Assembly: GCF_030272615.1 (NCBI RefSeq) | Contig: NC_081408.1 | Coordinates: forward strand, 610,521,673 to 610,581,672 | Direction: 5' to 3' | Source of the DNA: Cryptomeria japonica | Taxonomy: Eukaryota > Streptophyta > Pinopsida > Cupressales > Cupressaceae | DNA: 60,000 bases | In this document: one piece after another, positions 57,801 through 60,000 of the stretch | Layout of the letters: the number at the start of each line of letters is the position of its first letter | Numbering within the stretch: the first letter of the stretch is position 1 | Program-made: the position numbers and the translations under genes | The notes under the pieces: generated by a model | What the model saw: the letters and a program-made list of their open reading frames with translations, nothing else | Database searches by the model: none | What the model was told of the DNA's origin: nothing

Positions 57801-60000
57801 CATACTAGAGATGAAAAATCATGTGAAACTGAAAAGTGCTCCAAGAAGCTTAGGTGCACCTAGAAGGGGTCTAGTGAAATAATGGAAAGCAAAACTCACT
57901 ATGAGTCATAAAGTGCATGCAATGTTCAATGTCAACAAAGAAATAGATCACTCAAGTGACCAAAAGGCAATTTTGCCCTTAAGTGGCAAAACACTTTTCC
58001 ACTTACAAGTTAAATGTCAAAGAAGAATTAGAATGAAAAAGTGCACTTTCCAGCACTCCAGTGATTACGGCTGCCCATGGACTGAATGCTTGAGTCTGCT
58101 CTTAGAAGAGTGATTTTCATTTTGTCATGATCAAAACATGTCAAAAATCAAAAATTGTAAACGAGTGACCAAGGGCACCCTCGTAAAGGTAATTGTTGAG
58201 TTGTCAACTCACAAATTAGATCAAAAAGTGCAAGTGCTTGGGGGCACCCATAGACCTCCTCATTTCAGAGTGTCAATAGCAAATTAGAGTTAAAGTATAT
58301 TCCCACGCTGAAGAGTGCCCCTCATGACCATATAGCCAATTTGTTAATTGAAAAACATGTGAAAAGTGCATCTGTGTCCTTTGCCATGCCTGTACACCTC
58401 CTAATGTTAAGTGGCCAATTGAAAAATAGAAGATAAACTGCCTTCAAGTGCTCTAGGCATGCCTAGGAGAGGTTAGATGCTAGAGAGTAGATAAGGCACA
58501 AGCAAATGTCCAATTTCCTTTCAAAGAAATCCCAAGTTTAACAACCTCACAAACAGTGAGTAATGTCTCTAAGCTTATGAAAGAAAAATCCTTTGAACTC
58601 TTTGTTTTCTTTTTTCTCTTTTCTCTTCCCCATTTCTTTAGTTTCTTTCTTTTCCATCCTATCCCCTTCACTAAATAACCAAGTTGGAAGTCAGGCCTCA
58701 TTCCACAACAGAACCACAAGAATCTTGGTCTCCACAACACAGGAGCAACATGCAACCAAACAAAAACAATGAAAATTAATAAAACTTTTTCCTTGCTACA
58801 TAATGGGATATAAAAACGCGTGTTAATACCTTTATTCTAAGCATTTATTTTATAGCGAAGACCAAAACCACAAACCAAAAGTGATGTTTAAAATTATGCA
58901 TTGAAACTATTTAGTAAATTAGATGCCCAAGATCATGGTGAGTTAATGAATGGTTAAATGGAAAGTTATGTTTTTCTTAACTAAGGCATTCCATCTCGGT
59001 CTTATTCTCTTTTTTTTCTAACTCACACTTTAACTCACTTTATAAGAACTGTTACACACATTTCAAATATCATAACTGCATTGTAACAATTTGACACTAA
59101 ATGAAGCTTACACATTGGGTAATACAAACTACAAGTGGCACATAGGACCACTCCAAATAAAAGGCTCCTCTTATACGATATACGATATGAAATATATACA
59201 AATTAATTAATAATTAATAAGTTCAACATTAAGATTAAAAGTTACATGACACCTATTCCAAGTTTTTCCTAAACTTAATTAAACTGGGAGCTTTATTCTA
59301 CCCGTAACTTAAAAAAAGTGGGACAGCTAAGACAGCTTACAACTTTTATAAAGAATTGGTTTCAATACGTAAAATGCAGCACTCATCCAAATCTTAGGGA
59401 TATGAAGGTCAGCGATTTTTATTTATGAACTGGCAGAATGCATTTCCCTTAATTCTTCGAAGAACAAGTAGAACTTTATTACAAAATTATTTTTTCTTCA
59501 CAATATAACAATTCAGAACCATTGTTTCAGTTACATCTAATATTCGTCACTTTCTCCATTGAATTTTATTAGCAAACTGTAATATTTTGCAACGTAACAG
59601 GTTGACTTAGAATCATCATCAATCCGTCCTGCGAAAGATAAACAGTGGATGAAAGCTTACAAAGACGATCTCCTCAAAGCAGTATTAACTACAAAATCTC
59701 GGGTGACTGTACATTGCGGTAGCTGGTCTCATGATATTCATCAAGCAAATTTACTTCCTTCAAACAAGGTAAGGCGTGAATCTTGAAATTGTTTTATATG
59801 AAATATACGCTGTGGAGACATAATAGATATTGGGTACTTATTTCCTCTCAAATCATTAATCCAGTGAATTGATAGGTGGGTAACATGAATTTCGTAGCTG
59901 TATATATGGCAGGTAAACATAGTGACTCATGGGATAGATGATCATCGTTTGGCGAAACAATTGGACAATCAGGGGAAACTAATCAAAATTGTAAAGTCGG
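3674..60000 (+). CDS. Partial host gene: LRR protein with C-terminal hydrolase-like domain (9 exons)
   Basis: This is the only apparently intact protein gene in the window. Nine exons with GT/AG borders join in compatible phases (134, 73, 84, 99, 89, 145, 171, 168 and at least 88 nt) without a stop. The first three exons encode leucine-rich repeats (L..L.L..N.L pattern). The later exons encode a non-LRR domain with a predicted beta-strand VVVAFGSAPG, a segment ILYVVDGRRSWY, and LMLGDSMGASAAL. GDSMG fits the GxSxG nucleophile elbow of alpha/beta hydrolases. Later His residues (VTVHCGSWSH, IVTHGIDDHR) are candidate catalytic partners, which is inference. LRRs suggest a protein-binding platform, probably intracellular because no signal peptide or membrane span is visible, but the N-terminus is missing. 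No gene symbol is assigned because I do not recognise a specific named family. The 5' and 3' ends lie outside the window. Confidence 0.85.
3808..6945 (+). other. Intron 1, left part: AT-rich, mostly unassigned
   Basis: No gene is supported. Reading frames here are short and resemble no family I know. GGGGACATGACA at 5092-5103 is one base from the common LTR terminus and may be an eroded LTR edge on the minus strand, but no partner end or target duplication was found. Confidence 0.5.
8625..8885 (-). repeat. Array of short covarying hairpins in family-B LTR copy 1
   Basis: Modules of the type CCGCT-N5-AGCGG followed by GAGGAC recur: CCGCTTATGCAGCGG (8727-8741), CCGCATATCTCAGCGG (8771-8786), CCACTTGCTCAGTGG (8805-8819), and degenerate ones near 8648 and 8868. 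Stem bases change in pairs (G-C to A-T) between modules. The same array occurs in the other two family-B LTRs. Confidence 0.75.
10058..10189. promoter_or_regulatory. Paired palindromes in family-B LTR copy 1
   Basis: CTTACTAAAAATAGTAAG occurs at 10058-10075 and 10172-10189, with starts 114 bp apart. The same pair with the same 114-bp spacing is present in copy 3 (52811 and 52925). A conserved pair of dyad sites near an LTR start suggests a protein-binding or structural role. No function is known to me. Confidence 0.5.
10726..10937 (-). mobile_element. tRNA-derived SINE (212 bp) with 12-bp target duplication
   Basis: TTTATAAGTATT flanks it on both sides (10714-10725 and 10938-10949). The left border is T-rich, the expected A-rich tail of a minus-strand SINE. 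Read on the minus strand, the head has a tRNA-like GCGGTTAAAACACTT and a B-box-like GGCTCAAATCC about 40 nt later. It sits inside the family-A LTR and so is younger than it. Confidence 0.65.
11083..13192 (+). other. Intron 1 stretch; possible second, degraded SINE near 12020-12240
   Basis: No gene. GGGATTTGAACTTGTGACC (12128-12146) resembles the reverse complement of a tRNA B-box region, as in plant SINE heads, but no A-box at the right spacing and no flanking repeat was found. The 12600-13190 part resembles an LTR or leader sequence but has no identifiable ends. Confidence 0.35.
13193..13400 (+). repeat. Truncated 5' LTR, family C (Gypsy)
   Basis: It starts TGTAATGTCCCCTCTTCTTT and matches the 3' LTR start at 14183, continuing with the same GCCATTCAGTG and GATTCACCTGTCAT. 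After about 200 bp it runs straight into integrase C-terminal coding sequence, so the rest of the LTR, gag, protease, RT and most of the integrase are deleted. Confidence 0.65.
13400..14182 (+). pseudogene. Ty3/Gypsy chromovirus integrase C-terminus and chromodomain-like tail
   Basis: The + strand frames give GQTEIVNKWLEGYL, then after a frameshift NTTHHMSIDMSPFRALYGYD, VGDMVFLRLQPYRQSS and IHDVFHVSCLKKAIG. These are the integrase C-terminal landmarks of plant Gypsy elements. The final VIREFFIRWKDLPIEDA resembles the chromodomain tail of chromoviruses, where the usual Trp-Glu after it is lost (IGKE). It ends before a purine-rich tract (GGGATGGGAGGAC, about 14170-14182) directly followed by the 3' LTR. 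The only long frame is 237 codons. A frameshift and the deletion of everything upstream make it inactive. Confidence 0.85.
14183..14245 (+). repeat. Truncated 3' LTR of the family C Gypsy element
   Basis: It starts TGTAATGTCTCCTCTTCTTT after the polypurine tract and matches the first ~60 bp of the 5' LTR at 13193. It then changes abruptly to unrelated sequence at TTGTTAGAATAATG, so it is broken. Confidence 0.7.
14246..14985 (+). other. Intron 1 stretch, nothing recognised
   Basis: Non-coding; short unrelated reading frames only. A C-run occurs near 14350. No termini or target duplications were identified. Confidence 0.5.
14986..16900 (+). repeat. Copia-type LTR-like sequence (right border approximate)
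   Basis: It begins TGTTGGATTAGTTGTCATTG, similar to the LTR starts at 24049 (minus strand) and 24611. Near its right end it has GTAAGGGTTTCCATGTAAAT (about 16720) and GCTGATTCACCCCTCAGTAT (about 16840), like the R/U5 part of the Copia-2 LTR. Its right end and target duplication could not be fixed. No polyprotein follows, so it may be a solo or truncated LTR. Confidence 0.5.
17279..17351 (+). CDS. Exon b: leucine-rich repeat
   Basis: The acceptor is ATGTGTAG and the donor GTTAGT. One base completes the split Leu codon, then 24 codons encode YGNMLSKVPCNLANMKALSN and LWLE, a complete LRR of about 23 residues. The exon corresponds to one repeat unit, as expected for genes built by exon-wise LRR duplication. 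It ends in phase 0. Confidence 0.88.
17590..18330 (-). pseudogene. Ty3/Gypsy gag zinc-knuckle and protease fragment
   Basis: Minus-strand translation, with frameshifts and a stop, reads KEPWEPGNRCLGKGKIHYIE, the second half of a plant Gypsy gag zinc knuckle whose first Cys segment is damaged. It continues to the protease end (YMGRHQVKDDFNVVGIKEMY, then VLGVQWLHSLGEFTQNY, around 17670-17790). The order gag then protease is normal. RT is not contiguous; RT pieces of the same type lie at 24-26 kb. Confidence 0.7.
19757..19891 (+). repeat. TRIM 5' LTR (135 bp)
   Basis: TG...CA ends with TGTTG/CAACA inverted repeat. It differs from LTR 2 at only a few positions (for example CACTCGG versus CACCCGG), indicating recent insertion. 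Confidence 0.92.
19810..19880 (+). other. tRNA-like sequence inside TRIM LTR 1
   Basis: The 71 nt fold as a tRNA. The acceptor is GGGCCAG with CTGGTCC (one G-U), the D stem GCTC with GAGC, and the T arm CTAGG-TTCGAGT-CCTAG is perfect and abuts the acceptor. The A-box TAGCTCAGTGG (19817-19827) and B-box GGTTCGAGTCC (19860-19870) match the Pol III consensus exactly. The anticodon arm is defective: a 4-bp TCCA/TGGA stem with an 8-nt loop and no U33. It is therefore not a working tRNA gene. Confidence 0.85.
19892..19907 (+). other. Primer-binding site of the TRIM
   Basis: TGGTATTAGAGCCAGG directly abuts the LTR 1 end. The canonical plant site for initiator methionine tRNA is TGGTATCAGAGC, so it differs by one base. 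Confidence 0.88.
19947..19955 (+). other. Polypurine tract of the TRIM
   Basis: AAGGGGGGG immediately precedes LTR 2, as needed for plus-strand priming. Confidence 0.85.
19956..20090 (+). repeat. TRIM 3' LTR (135 bp)
   Basis: Same length as LTR 1. Its tRNA-like part keeps the A-box TAGCTCAGTGG; the B-box is GGTTTGAGTCC, one base off consensus. It ends CAACA, followed by the target duplication TTTCC. Confidence 0.9.
20374..20386 (-). other. Primer-binding site of Copia-1
   Basis: On the minus strand the sequence is TGGTATCAGAGCC, complementary to the initiator methionine tRNA 3' end. It lies between the LTR (end near 20390) and the gag start. Confidence 0.85.
20390..20808 (-). repeat. Copia-1 5' LTR (419 bp)
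   Basis: On the minus strand it starts TGTTAAGATATAGCCC (20808) and ends CATATTTCACA (20390), three bases before the primer-binding site. It contains a 33-bp-arm inverted repeat at 20495-20562. Its outer edge interrupts the Copia-2 gag, so Copia-1 inserted into Copia-2. The 3' LTR is missing. Confidence 0.75.
20495..20562. repeat. Long near-perfect inverted repeat in the Copia-1 LTR
   Basis: Two 33-nt arms (20495-20527 and 20530-20562) separated by GT pair with three mismatches. The core is CCATACGTGGCA facing TGCCACGTATGG. It would form a strong hairpin in DNA or RNA. Confidence 0.9.
20815..22199 (-). pseudogene. Copia-2 gag with zinc knuckle and acidic/coiled-coil tail
   Basis: The minus-strand gag begins at ATG 22199 (MGVLEGLATNRDSF). 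It meets an in-frame TGA just before ATG 22145, then stays open for 237 codons (MKTYLMSLGFDVWMS..., gag core, zinc knuckle CFNCGKVGHFAAKC). After KDPK there is an in-frame TAA (21432-21434). The frame then continues as an acidic and Lys-rich coiled-coil segment (DNFDEEEEEVDLEQEL, then KIKKLRKKNQNLKLL) to about 21117, and in decayed form to 20815. There the Copia-1 LTR starts. Protease, integrase and RT are absent. Three separate lesions make it non-functional. Confidence 0.85.
22270..24049 (-). repeat. Copia-2 5' LTR (~1.8 kb)
   Basis: The minus-strand start is TGTTGAGTATTTCGTCATTG at 24049, breaking into Gypsy RT sequence. Near its end it has TACTGATTCACCCCCACCTC (about 22300) and is followed by a primer-binding site TGGTATTAGAG (from 22268 on the minus strand) upstream of the gag. 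The exact inner border is uncertain by a few bases. Confidence 0.7.
24050..24610 (-). pseudogene. Ty3/Gypsy reverse transcriptase, N-terminal half
   Basis: Minus-strand translation gives LGLPPERGIEHMIELDEGPK, PYRHLKKHTNEIEKAFKELL, then after a frameshift VVLVKRKETTKRMSIDYRAL, HGACYFSKIDL and FGLTNALATFQSCMNQV. These are the fingers and palm landmarks of plant Gypsy RT up to just before the catalytic DD box. The Copia-2 LTR starts inside the codon after MNQV. A + strand LTR starts at 24611 on the other side. Confidence 0.8.
24611..25378 (+). repeat. Copia-type LTR fragment (+ orientation)
   Basis: It starts TGTTGAATATTTTGTCATCG, like the Copia-2 LTR start but on the opposite strand. Near its end it has CCCGAAAGGATTTTCCATGT (about 25303), typical of plant Copia LTRs before their end. 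It sits between the two Gypsy pol fragments. The right border is approximate and no matching target duplication is visible. Confidence 0.55.
25379..26460 (-). pseudogene. Ty3/Gypsy RT C-terminal half, RNase H and integrase start
   Basis: Minus-strand frames start with a small duplication around 26400-26450, then VLIFFDDILIFSKTWEEHMR (the catalytic box, Phe-Asp-Asp in Gypsy elements) and GHIISAEGVRVD. These are followed by FFGLYGFYRRFAKVFLETAA (connection), PFVLECDALGEGIGVVLM and LIIKTNHNSIKYFM (RNase H), DALSKRPHLCS, and a decayed IYLVPNSQLKVKILKIFHNA (integrase N-terminus). Several frameshifts and stops. The preceding RT half lies at 24050-24610, on the wrong side of this piece for a simple element. 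Confidence 0.82.
26461..27198 (+). other. Intron 2, right end
   Basis: AT-rich intron sequence with no coding or repeat signature recognised. It ends in a pyrimidine-rich acceptor before exon c. Confidence 0.5.
27199..27282 (+). CDS. Exon c: last leucine-rich repeat
   Basis: The acceptor is CCAACATCAG and the donor GTTAGT. The 28 codons start GNMLDSVQFEKLLPNFSHLR and end ALGIDNSV. The spacing of N, L, L and L matches the LRR pattern of exon b but is less regular, as in a capping repeat. Phase 0 at both ends. Confidence 0.87.
27405..27503 (+). CDS. Exon d: linker after the LRR domain
   Basis: It is separated from exon c by a 122-bp intron. The acceptor is ACCTCTAG and the donor GTTAGA. The 33 codons run KLGRNVPSDMQKVLKVSEIL then GTGAAPLCGGYFK. 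The end does not look like an LRR and probably links to the C-terminal domain (inference). Phase 0 at both ends. Confidence 0.82.
27504..28798 (+). other. Intron 4, left end, with an unassigned 87-codon frame
   Basis: A + strand frame at 28498-28761 (starting MFKNFAEKKENMVVEYKFLH) is flanked by other short frames. I recognise no domain; it may be a retroelement remnant. No splice-supported exon was found. Confidence 0.35.
28804..30259 (-). repeat. Element D 3' LTR (1456 bp)
   Basis: On the minus strand it starts TGTAATGTCCCCAATTTTAG (30259) and ends GGGATATTACA (28804). The tip holds the palindrome TAGCCTTTTGGCTA. It is preceded by a polypurine-like tract at about 30263-30274. Confidence 0.75.
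30918..31206. repeat. Element D 5' LTR: inverted duplication of the LTR tip
   Basis: The last 36 bp (31171-31206) are the LTR tip in the element's own (minus) orientation. After 7 unmatched bp, the remaining 246 bp (30918-31163) are the same LTR's first 246 bp in the opposite orientation. Both ends therefore read TGTAATGTCCCCAATTTT inward, giving 36-bp inverted termini with one mismatch. Similarity to the 3' LTR stops sharply after TTTGTGCTTA. Confidence 0.85.
31426..32961 (+). repeat. LTR family A, copy 2 (1536 bp, solo)
   Basis: It starts TGTAATGTCCCCACTTTG and ends GTAGGGGATATTACA. Flanks are CAACA (31421-31425) and CAACT (32962-32966), a one-mismatch target duplication. It contains a duplicated module ending GCTCTTGGGCTTAG (near 32480 and 32667). 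No interior or partner LTR. Confidence 0.8.
32962..35040 (+). other. Intron 4 stretch with unassigned retroelement-like frames
   Basis: A + strand frame at 33227-33520 is acidic and then unassignable. Others near 33995 are short. 34560-35040 is AT-rich and may be the flank of the hAT element. No terminal repeats were located. Confidence 0.35.
35197..37431 (-). pseudogene. hAT-superfamily transposase (BED finger, DUF659, C-terminal dimerisation)
   Basis: A minus-strand gene with three exons: to 36267, 36128-35964, and 35854-35197, with introns of 138 and 109 bp bearing GT/AG ends. The N-terminal frame from 37431 (MSNSGGDSSSDKEVVGN) meets a one-base frameshift near 37330 and continues in the frame starting MGTYAEGPFNKNKPLLQYVT. 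A BED-type zinc finger follows (WDCHICLKEF...SHFLGVPGHG, residues ~37-68 of that frame). The DUF659/catalytic part has VMDGWTDVRH and VITDST, whose Asp residues fit the hAT catalytic positions, then FLKPIETRY. The third exon has WWAWHGRDTPQRKLLATRLL and SSVAERNWSTYGFIH, the hAT dimerisation domain. In-frame TAG codons (HDPL-stop, KW-stop-STM, IYT-stop-EQ) show it is dead. Terminal inverted repeats were not identified. Confidence 0.88.
37441..38480 (-). other. AT-rich 5' flank of the hAT pseudogene
   Basis: Very AT-rich, with ATATAC-rich palindromic runs near 37985-38015 and a tandem duplication (listed separately). No gene seen. It may be the upstream part of the hAT element. Confidence 0.5.
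38148..38450. repeat. AT-rich tandem duplication (~137-157 bp unit)
   Basis: Two successive units share AAAACGTTAA, AATAACAATTTGAATTAA and CATTAGCTTATATTTAATA. The ACGTTAA landmarks are 137 bp apart (38154 and 38291); the second unit is slightly longer. Confidence 0.85.
38569..38840. repeat. GC-rich block of GGGGACGTCCC palindromes
   Basis: Within an AT-rich setting, GGGGACGTCCC, CAGGGACGTCCCCC and CGGGGACGTCCCC recur, with CCCCATAGCTAGGGCAAACG twice. Clustered short motifs like this are typical of subterminal regions of hAT elements, and the hAT pseudogene is adjacent. GTGTTTCCTGACAG on the minus strand near 38850 could be its end, but no opposite terminus was found. Confidence 0.6.
38860..39393 (+). 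other. Intron 4 stretch, nothing assigned
   Basis: It contains an exon-like open segment at 38911-39055 with AG and GT borders that does not fit the host gene's phase. Otherwise unremarkable. Confidence 0.45.
39410..39820 (-). mobile_element. tRNA-derived SINE (411 bp) with 16-bp target duplication
   Basis: CTTTATTTATATACTT lies on both sides (39394-39409 and 39821-39836). The left end begins with a T-run, the A-tail of a minus-strand element. The right end on the minus strand is the head: TTCTATTGGTAAAAGCATTG (A-box-like) and AGTTCAAATCCC (B-box-like). The body carries about two and a half tandem copies of an 85-bp unit (39526-39720). Confidence 0.85.
39526..39720. repeat. Tandem 85-bp repeat in the SINE body
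   Basis: The unit starting AGCTCATTTTGAGCAAC (39526) recurs at 39611 and partially near 39690. It includes CACAAATTAGAATCCACTT and GGAAGACCAAG. Internal tandem duplication within a SINE body is uncommon. Confidence 0.8.
39837..40808 (+). other. Intron 4, right end
   Basis: No gene or repeat was recognised. It ends with a pyrimidine tract and the acceptor of exon e. Confidence 0.5.
40809..40897 (+). CDS. Exon e: start of C-terminal domain
   Basis: The acceptor is TTTGTTTTCAG and the donor GTAAGA. It holds 29 codons plus two bases. The peptide includes QINTNTVVVAFGSAPGVPNW, whose hydrophobic VVVAF run looks like the first core beta-strand of an alpha/beta fold. The split Trp codon is completed in the next exon. 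Confidence 0.85.
41057..41201 (+). CDS. Exon f: C-terminal domain, second segment
   Basis: A 159-bp intron precedes it. The acceptor is ATCTTCCAG and the donor GTAAAA. After the base completing Trp there are 48 codons, including GGLLRRVKAEM and FDILYVVDGRRSWY. ILYVVD looks like a second core strand ending in Asp. The donor was chosen because it keeps phase 0 into exon g; no other GT nearby does better. Confidence 0.82.
41202..41625 (+). other. Intron 6, left end
   Basis: Plain intronic sequence up to the LINE remnant; nothing recognised. Confidence 0.5.
41626..42480 (-). pseudogene. LINE (L1-type) ORF1 remnant: DUF4283-like and zinc knuckle
   Basis: Minus-strand frames read NLEDCSKILPNGPWFFGKNG then LCPKNWSMDF, matching the DUF4283-type domain of plant LINE ORF1. 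Downstream is CHCCYKVGHTSMSC, the matching CCHC knuckle. Frames are broken between the two. After ORF1 the sequence runs to CCTCAATAAAAAAC on the minus strand (near 41610), resembling a LINE 3' end. ORF2 (endonuclease/RT) is missing, so this is an internally deleted copy. No target duplication was found. Confidence 0.65.
42590..43150. repeat. Degenerate short tandem repeats
   Basis: About 45-55-bp units recur with motifs such as CATGGAA, AATTCCACTTC and CAAATTTCC (for example 42835-42860, 43020-43050, 43070-43090, 43135-43160). They look like an old minisatellite or repeat-rich LTR part. Frames here are by-products of the repetition. Confidence 0.5.
43151..43841 (-). other. Unassigned intronic stretch left of the family-B LTR
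   Basis: Minus-strand frames are open in pieces but match no family I know. The sequence is interrupted by the solo LTR starting at 43847 and continues at 45472. Confidence 0.35.
43847..45466 (+). repeat. LTR family B, copy 2: solo LTR (1620 bp), perfect target duplication
   Basis: It starts TGTAATGTCCCCTTTTCC and ends GGGGGATATTATA. GGCAA at 43842-43846 is repeated at 45467-45471. It aligns in reverse with the copies at 8411-10330 and 51146-53052. It carries six hairpin modules (44822-45240). No interior region, so a solo LTR. Confidence 0.88.
44822..45240 (+). repeat. Hairpin array in family-B LTR copy 2
   Basis: The modules, in the LTR's own orientation, include CCATTGCATAAGTGG (44822-44836), CCACTGCATAAGTGG (44960-44974), CCACTGCACAAGCAG (about 45021), CCGCTGAATAAACGG (about 45061) and CCGCTGTATATGCGG (45202-45216). 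Most are preceded by GTCCTC or TATCC and followed by GGCTGGCTT or GTTGAT. Confidence 0.75.
45472..46190 (-). pseudogene. Unassigned element remnant, minus strand
   Basis: A minus-strand frame starts MARTTTSQTLGKASSSPSSS (46180), acidic and low complexity. A second frame (45462-45761) follows after frameshifts. The layout, Ser-rich N-terminus then acidic segment, could be a LINE ORF1 or retroelement gag start, but no diagnostic motif is present. The family-B LTR interrupts its 3' side. Confidence 0.3.
46191..46870 (+). other. Intron 6 stretch, nothing recognised
   Basis: AT-rich, no supported gene or repeat. A short A-run occurs near 46550. Confidence 0.45.
46871..47080 (+). pseudogene. LINE reverse transcriptase fragment
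   Basis: The + strand frame reads SVFSTGISCNLLDWSIKRVW then QGSPFSLTSLIMDESLDRYY. This parallels the plant LINE RT block in which a short strand and N.G are followed by G.RQG.PLSP.LF and a helix. Key residues have drifted (RVWQGSPFSL for RQGxPLSP). Only about 60 codons survive. Confidence 0.6.
47081..48948 (+). other. Intron 6, right end
   Basis: No family was recognised. A 133-codon minus-strand frame at 47244-47645 has no motif I can name and is treated as chance. It ends in the exon g acceptor. Confidence 0.45.
48949..49119 (+). CDS. Exon g: hydrolase-like nucleophile elbow
   Basis: The acceptor is TTTTGTAG and the donor GTTTAT. The 57 codons include an amphipathic stretch (RRICQYFYNELEEALKNYK) and then AILMLGDSMGASAALTFSSL. 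The strand-GDSMG-helix arrangement fits the GxSxG nucleophile elbow of alpha/beta hydrolases. The following ATSVIAFCPQ looks like the next core strand. Catalytic activity is not proven by sequence alone. Confidence 0.87.
51356..51640 (-). repeat. Hairpin array in family-B LTR copy 3
   Basis: Modules: CTGCTTATCCAGCAG (51373-51387), CCGCGTATTTCAGCGG (51459-51474), CCGCATATTTCAGCGG (51503-51518), CCACTTATTCAGCGG (51549-51563) and CCACTTATGCAGTGG (51621-51635). The middle three are followed by GAGGAC. Stem changes are mostly compensated (CTGCT/AGCAG, CCGC/GCGG, CCACT/AGTGG). Confidence 0.8.
52811..52942. promoter_or_regulatory. Paired palindromes in family-B LTR copy 3
   Basis: CTTACTAAAAATAGTAAG at 52811-52828 and 52925-52942, with starts 114 bp apart as in copy 1. 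The second extends to 9-bp arms (GACTTACTA/TAGTAAGTC). Confidence 0.55.
53914..55240 (+). other. Intron 7 stretch, nothing assigned
   Basis: Non-coding. Repetitive phrases such as CACTAGC and CTCCTGCCACTACCAG (54850-55010) look like an old degenerate repeat. An 85-codon minus-strand frame at 54430-54687 has no recognisable domain. Confidence 0.4.
55250..55395. repeat. Degenerate ~21-25-bp tandem repeat
   Basis: Units of the type GTTGCACAGCCTTTTTTCTTG recur about six times in succession (55260-55390), strongest in the last three (GGTTGCACAGCC, GGTTGCATAGCC). This creates a spurious Cys/Thr/Lys-rich minus-strand frame. Confidence 0.65.
55396..59600 (+). other. Intron 7, right part, nothing assigned
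   Basis: About 4.2 kb without a supported gene. GTCCCAGGAACTCTG near 55930 resembles a hAT end (CAGAGTTCC on the minus strand), but no partner was found. The 57700-58480 part has loosely repeated phrases (GTGCACCT, GGGGCACCCA, TGCCCCTC) suggesting an old repeat. The frame at 58480-58755 is Lys/Arg-rich and not recognised. It ends in the exon h acceptor. Confidence 0.4.
59601..59768 (+). CDS. Exon h: C-terminal domain
   Basis: The acceptor is GCAACGTAACAG and the donor GTAAGG. The 56 codons start VDLESSSIRPAKDKQWMKAY and include KSRVTVHCGSWSHDIHQANL. The VTVHCG strand carries a His that could belong to a catalytic site. Phase 0 at both ends. Confidence 0.87.
59913..60000 (+). CDS. Exon i: C-terminal domain, cut by window end
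   Basis: It follows a 144-bp intron with acceptor ATATGGCAG. 29 codons are open up to the window edge, starting VNIVTHGIDDHRLAKQLDNQ. The THGIDDHR segment holds two His and two Asp residues, where a hydrolase-fold triad often has its late His (inference). The exon continues past 60000. Confidence 0.84.

Noticed and set aside
1-60000. CRISPR arrays, operons, rRNA or organelle-derived segments
   Set aside because: No evenly spaced identical repeats with unique spacers, no Shine-Dalgarno-led gene clusters, and no recognisable rRNA or organelle gene sequence were seen.

Overview
The window looks like nuclear DNA of a seed plant, most likely a gymnosperm (conifer-like). That is an inference from very long introns packed with old, nested and mostly decayed LTR retrotransposons. 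There is no bacterial-style gene arrangement, and most long reading frames are transposon fragments.

One host gene runs along the + strand through almost the whole window. Nine exons (3674-3807, 17279-17351, 27199-27282, 27405-27503, 40809-40897, 41057-41201, 48949-49119, 59601-59768 and 59913 to past the end) have canonical GT/AG borders and compatible phases. Together they give one open frame: leucine-rich repeats followed by a C-terminal domain with an alpha/beta-hydrolase-like GDSMG elbow. The 5' end lies left of the window and the 3' end right of it. Introns are either 122-159 bp or 7.7-13.5 kb.

The long introns hold the rest. Intron before 3674: a decayed retroelement and a solo LTR (2069-3052). 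Intron 1: a family-A LTR carrying a family-B LTR and a SINE, a gutted Ty3/Gypsy chromovirus, and a Copia-type LTR. Intron 2: Gypsy fragments and two Copia elements, one inside the other, the inner one carrying a 334-bp TRIM whose 135-bp LTRs each contain a tRNA-like sequence. Intron 4: a retroelement with an inverted-duplicated 5' LTR (28804-31206), a second family-A LTR, a BED/DUF659 hAT transposase pseudogene, AT-rich and GC-rich repeat blocks, and a SINE with a 16-bp target duplication. Intron 6: LINE remnants and a second family-B solo LTR. Intron 7: a three-level nest of a family-B LTR in a non-autonomous hAT element in a family-A LTR.

Many of these LTRs share the extended inverted ends TGTAATGTCCCC / GGGGACATTACA. 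The most unusual signals are the TRIM with tRNA-like LTRs, the arrays of covarying short hairpins in the family-B LTRs, and the foldback 5' LTR sealed within one target-site duplication.
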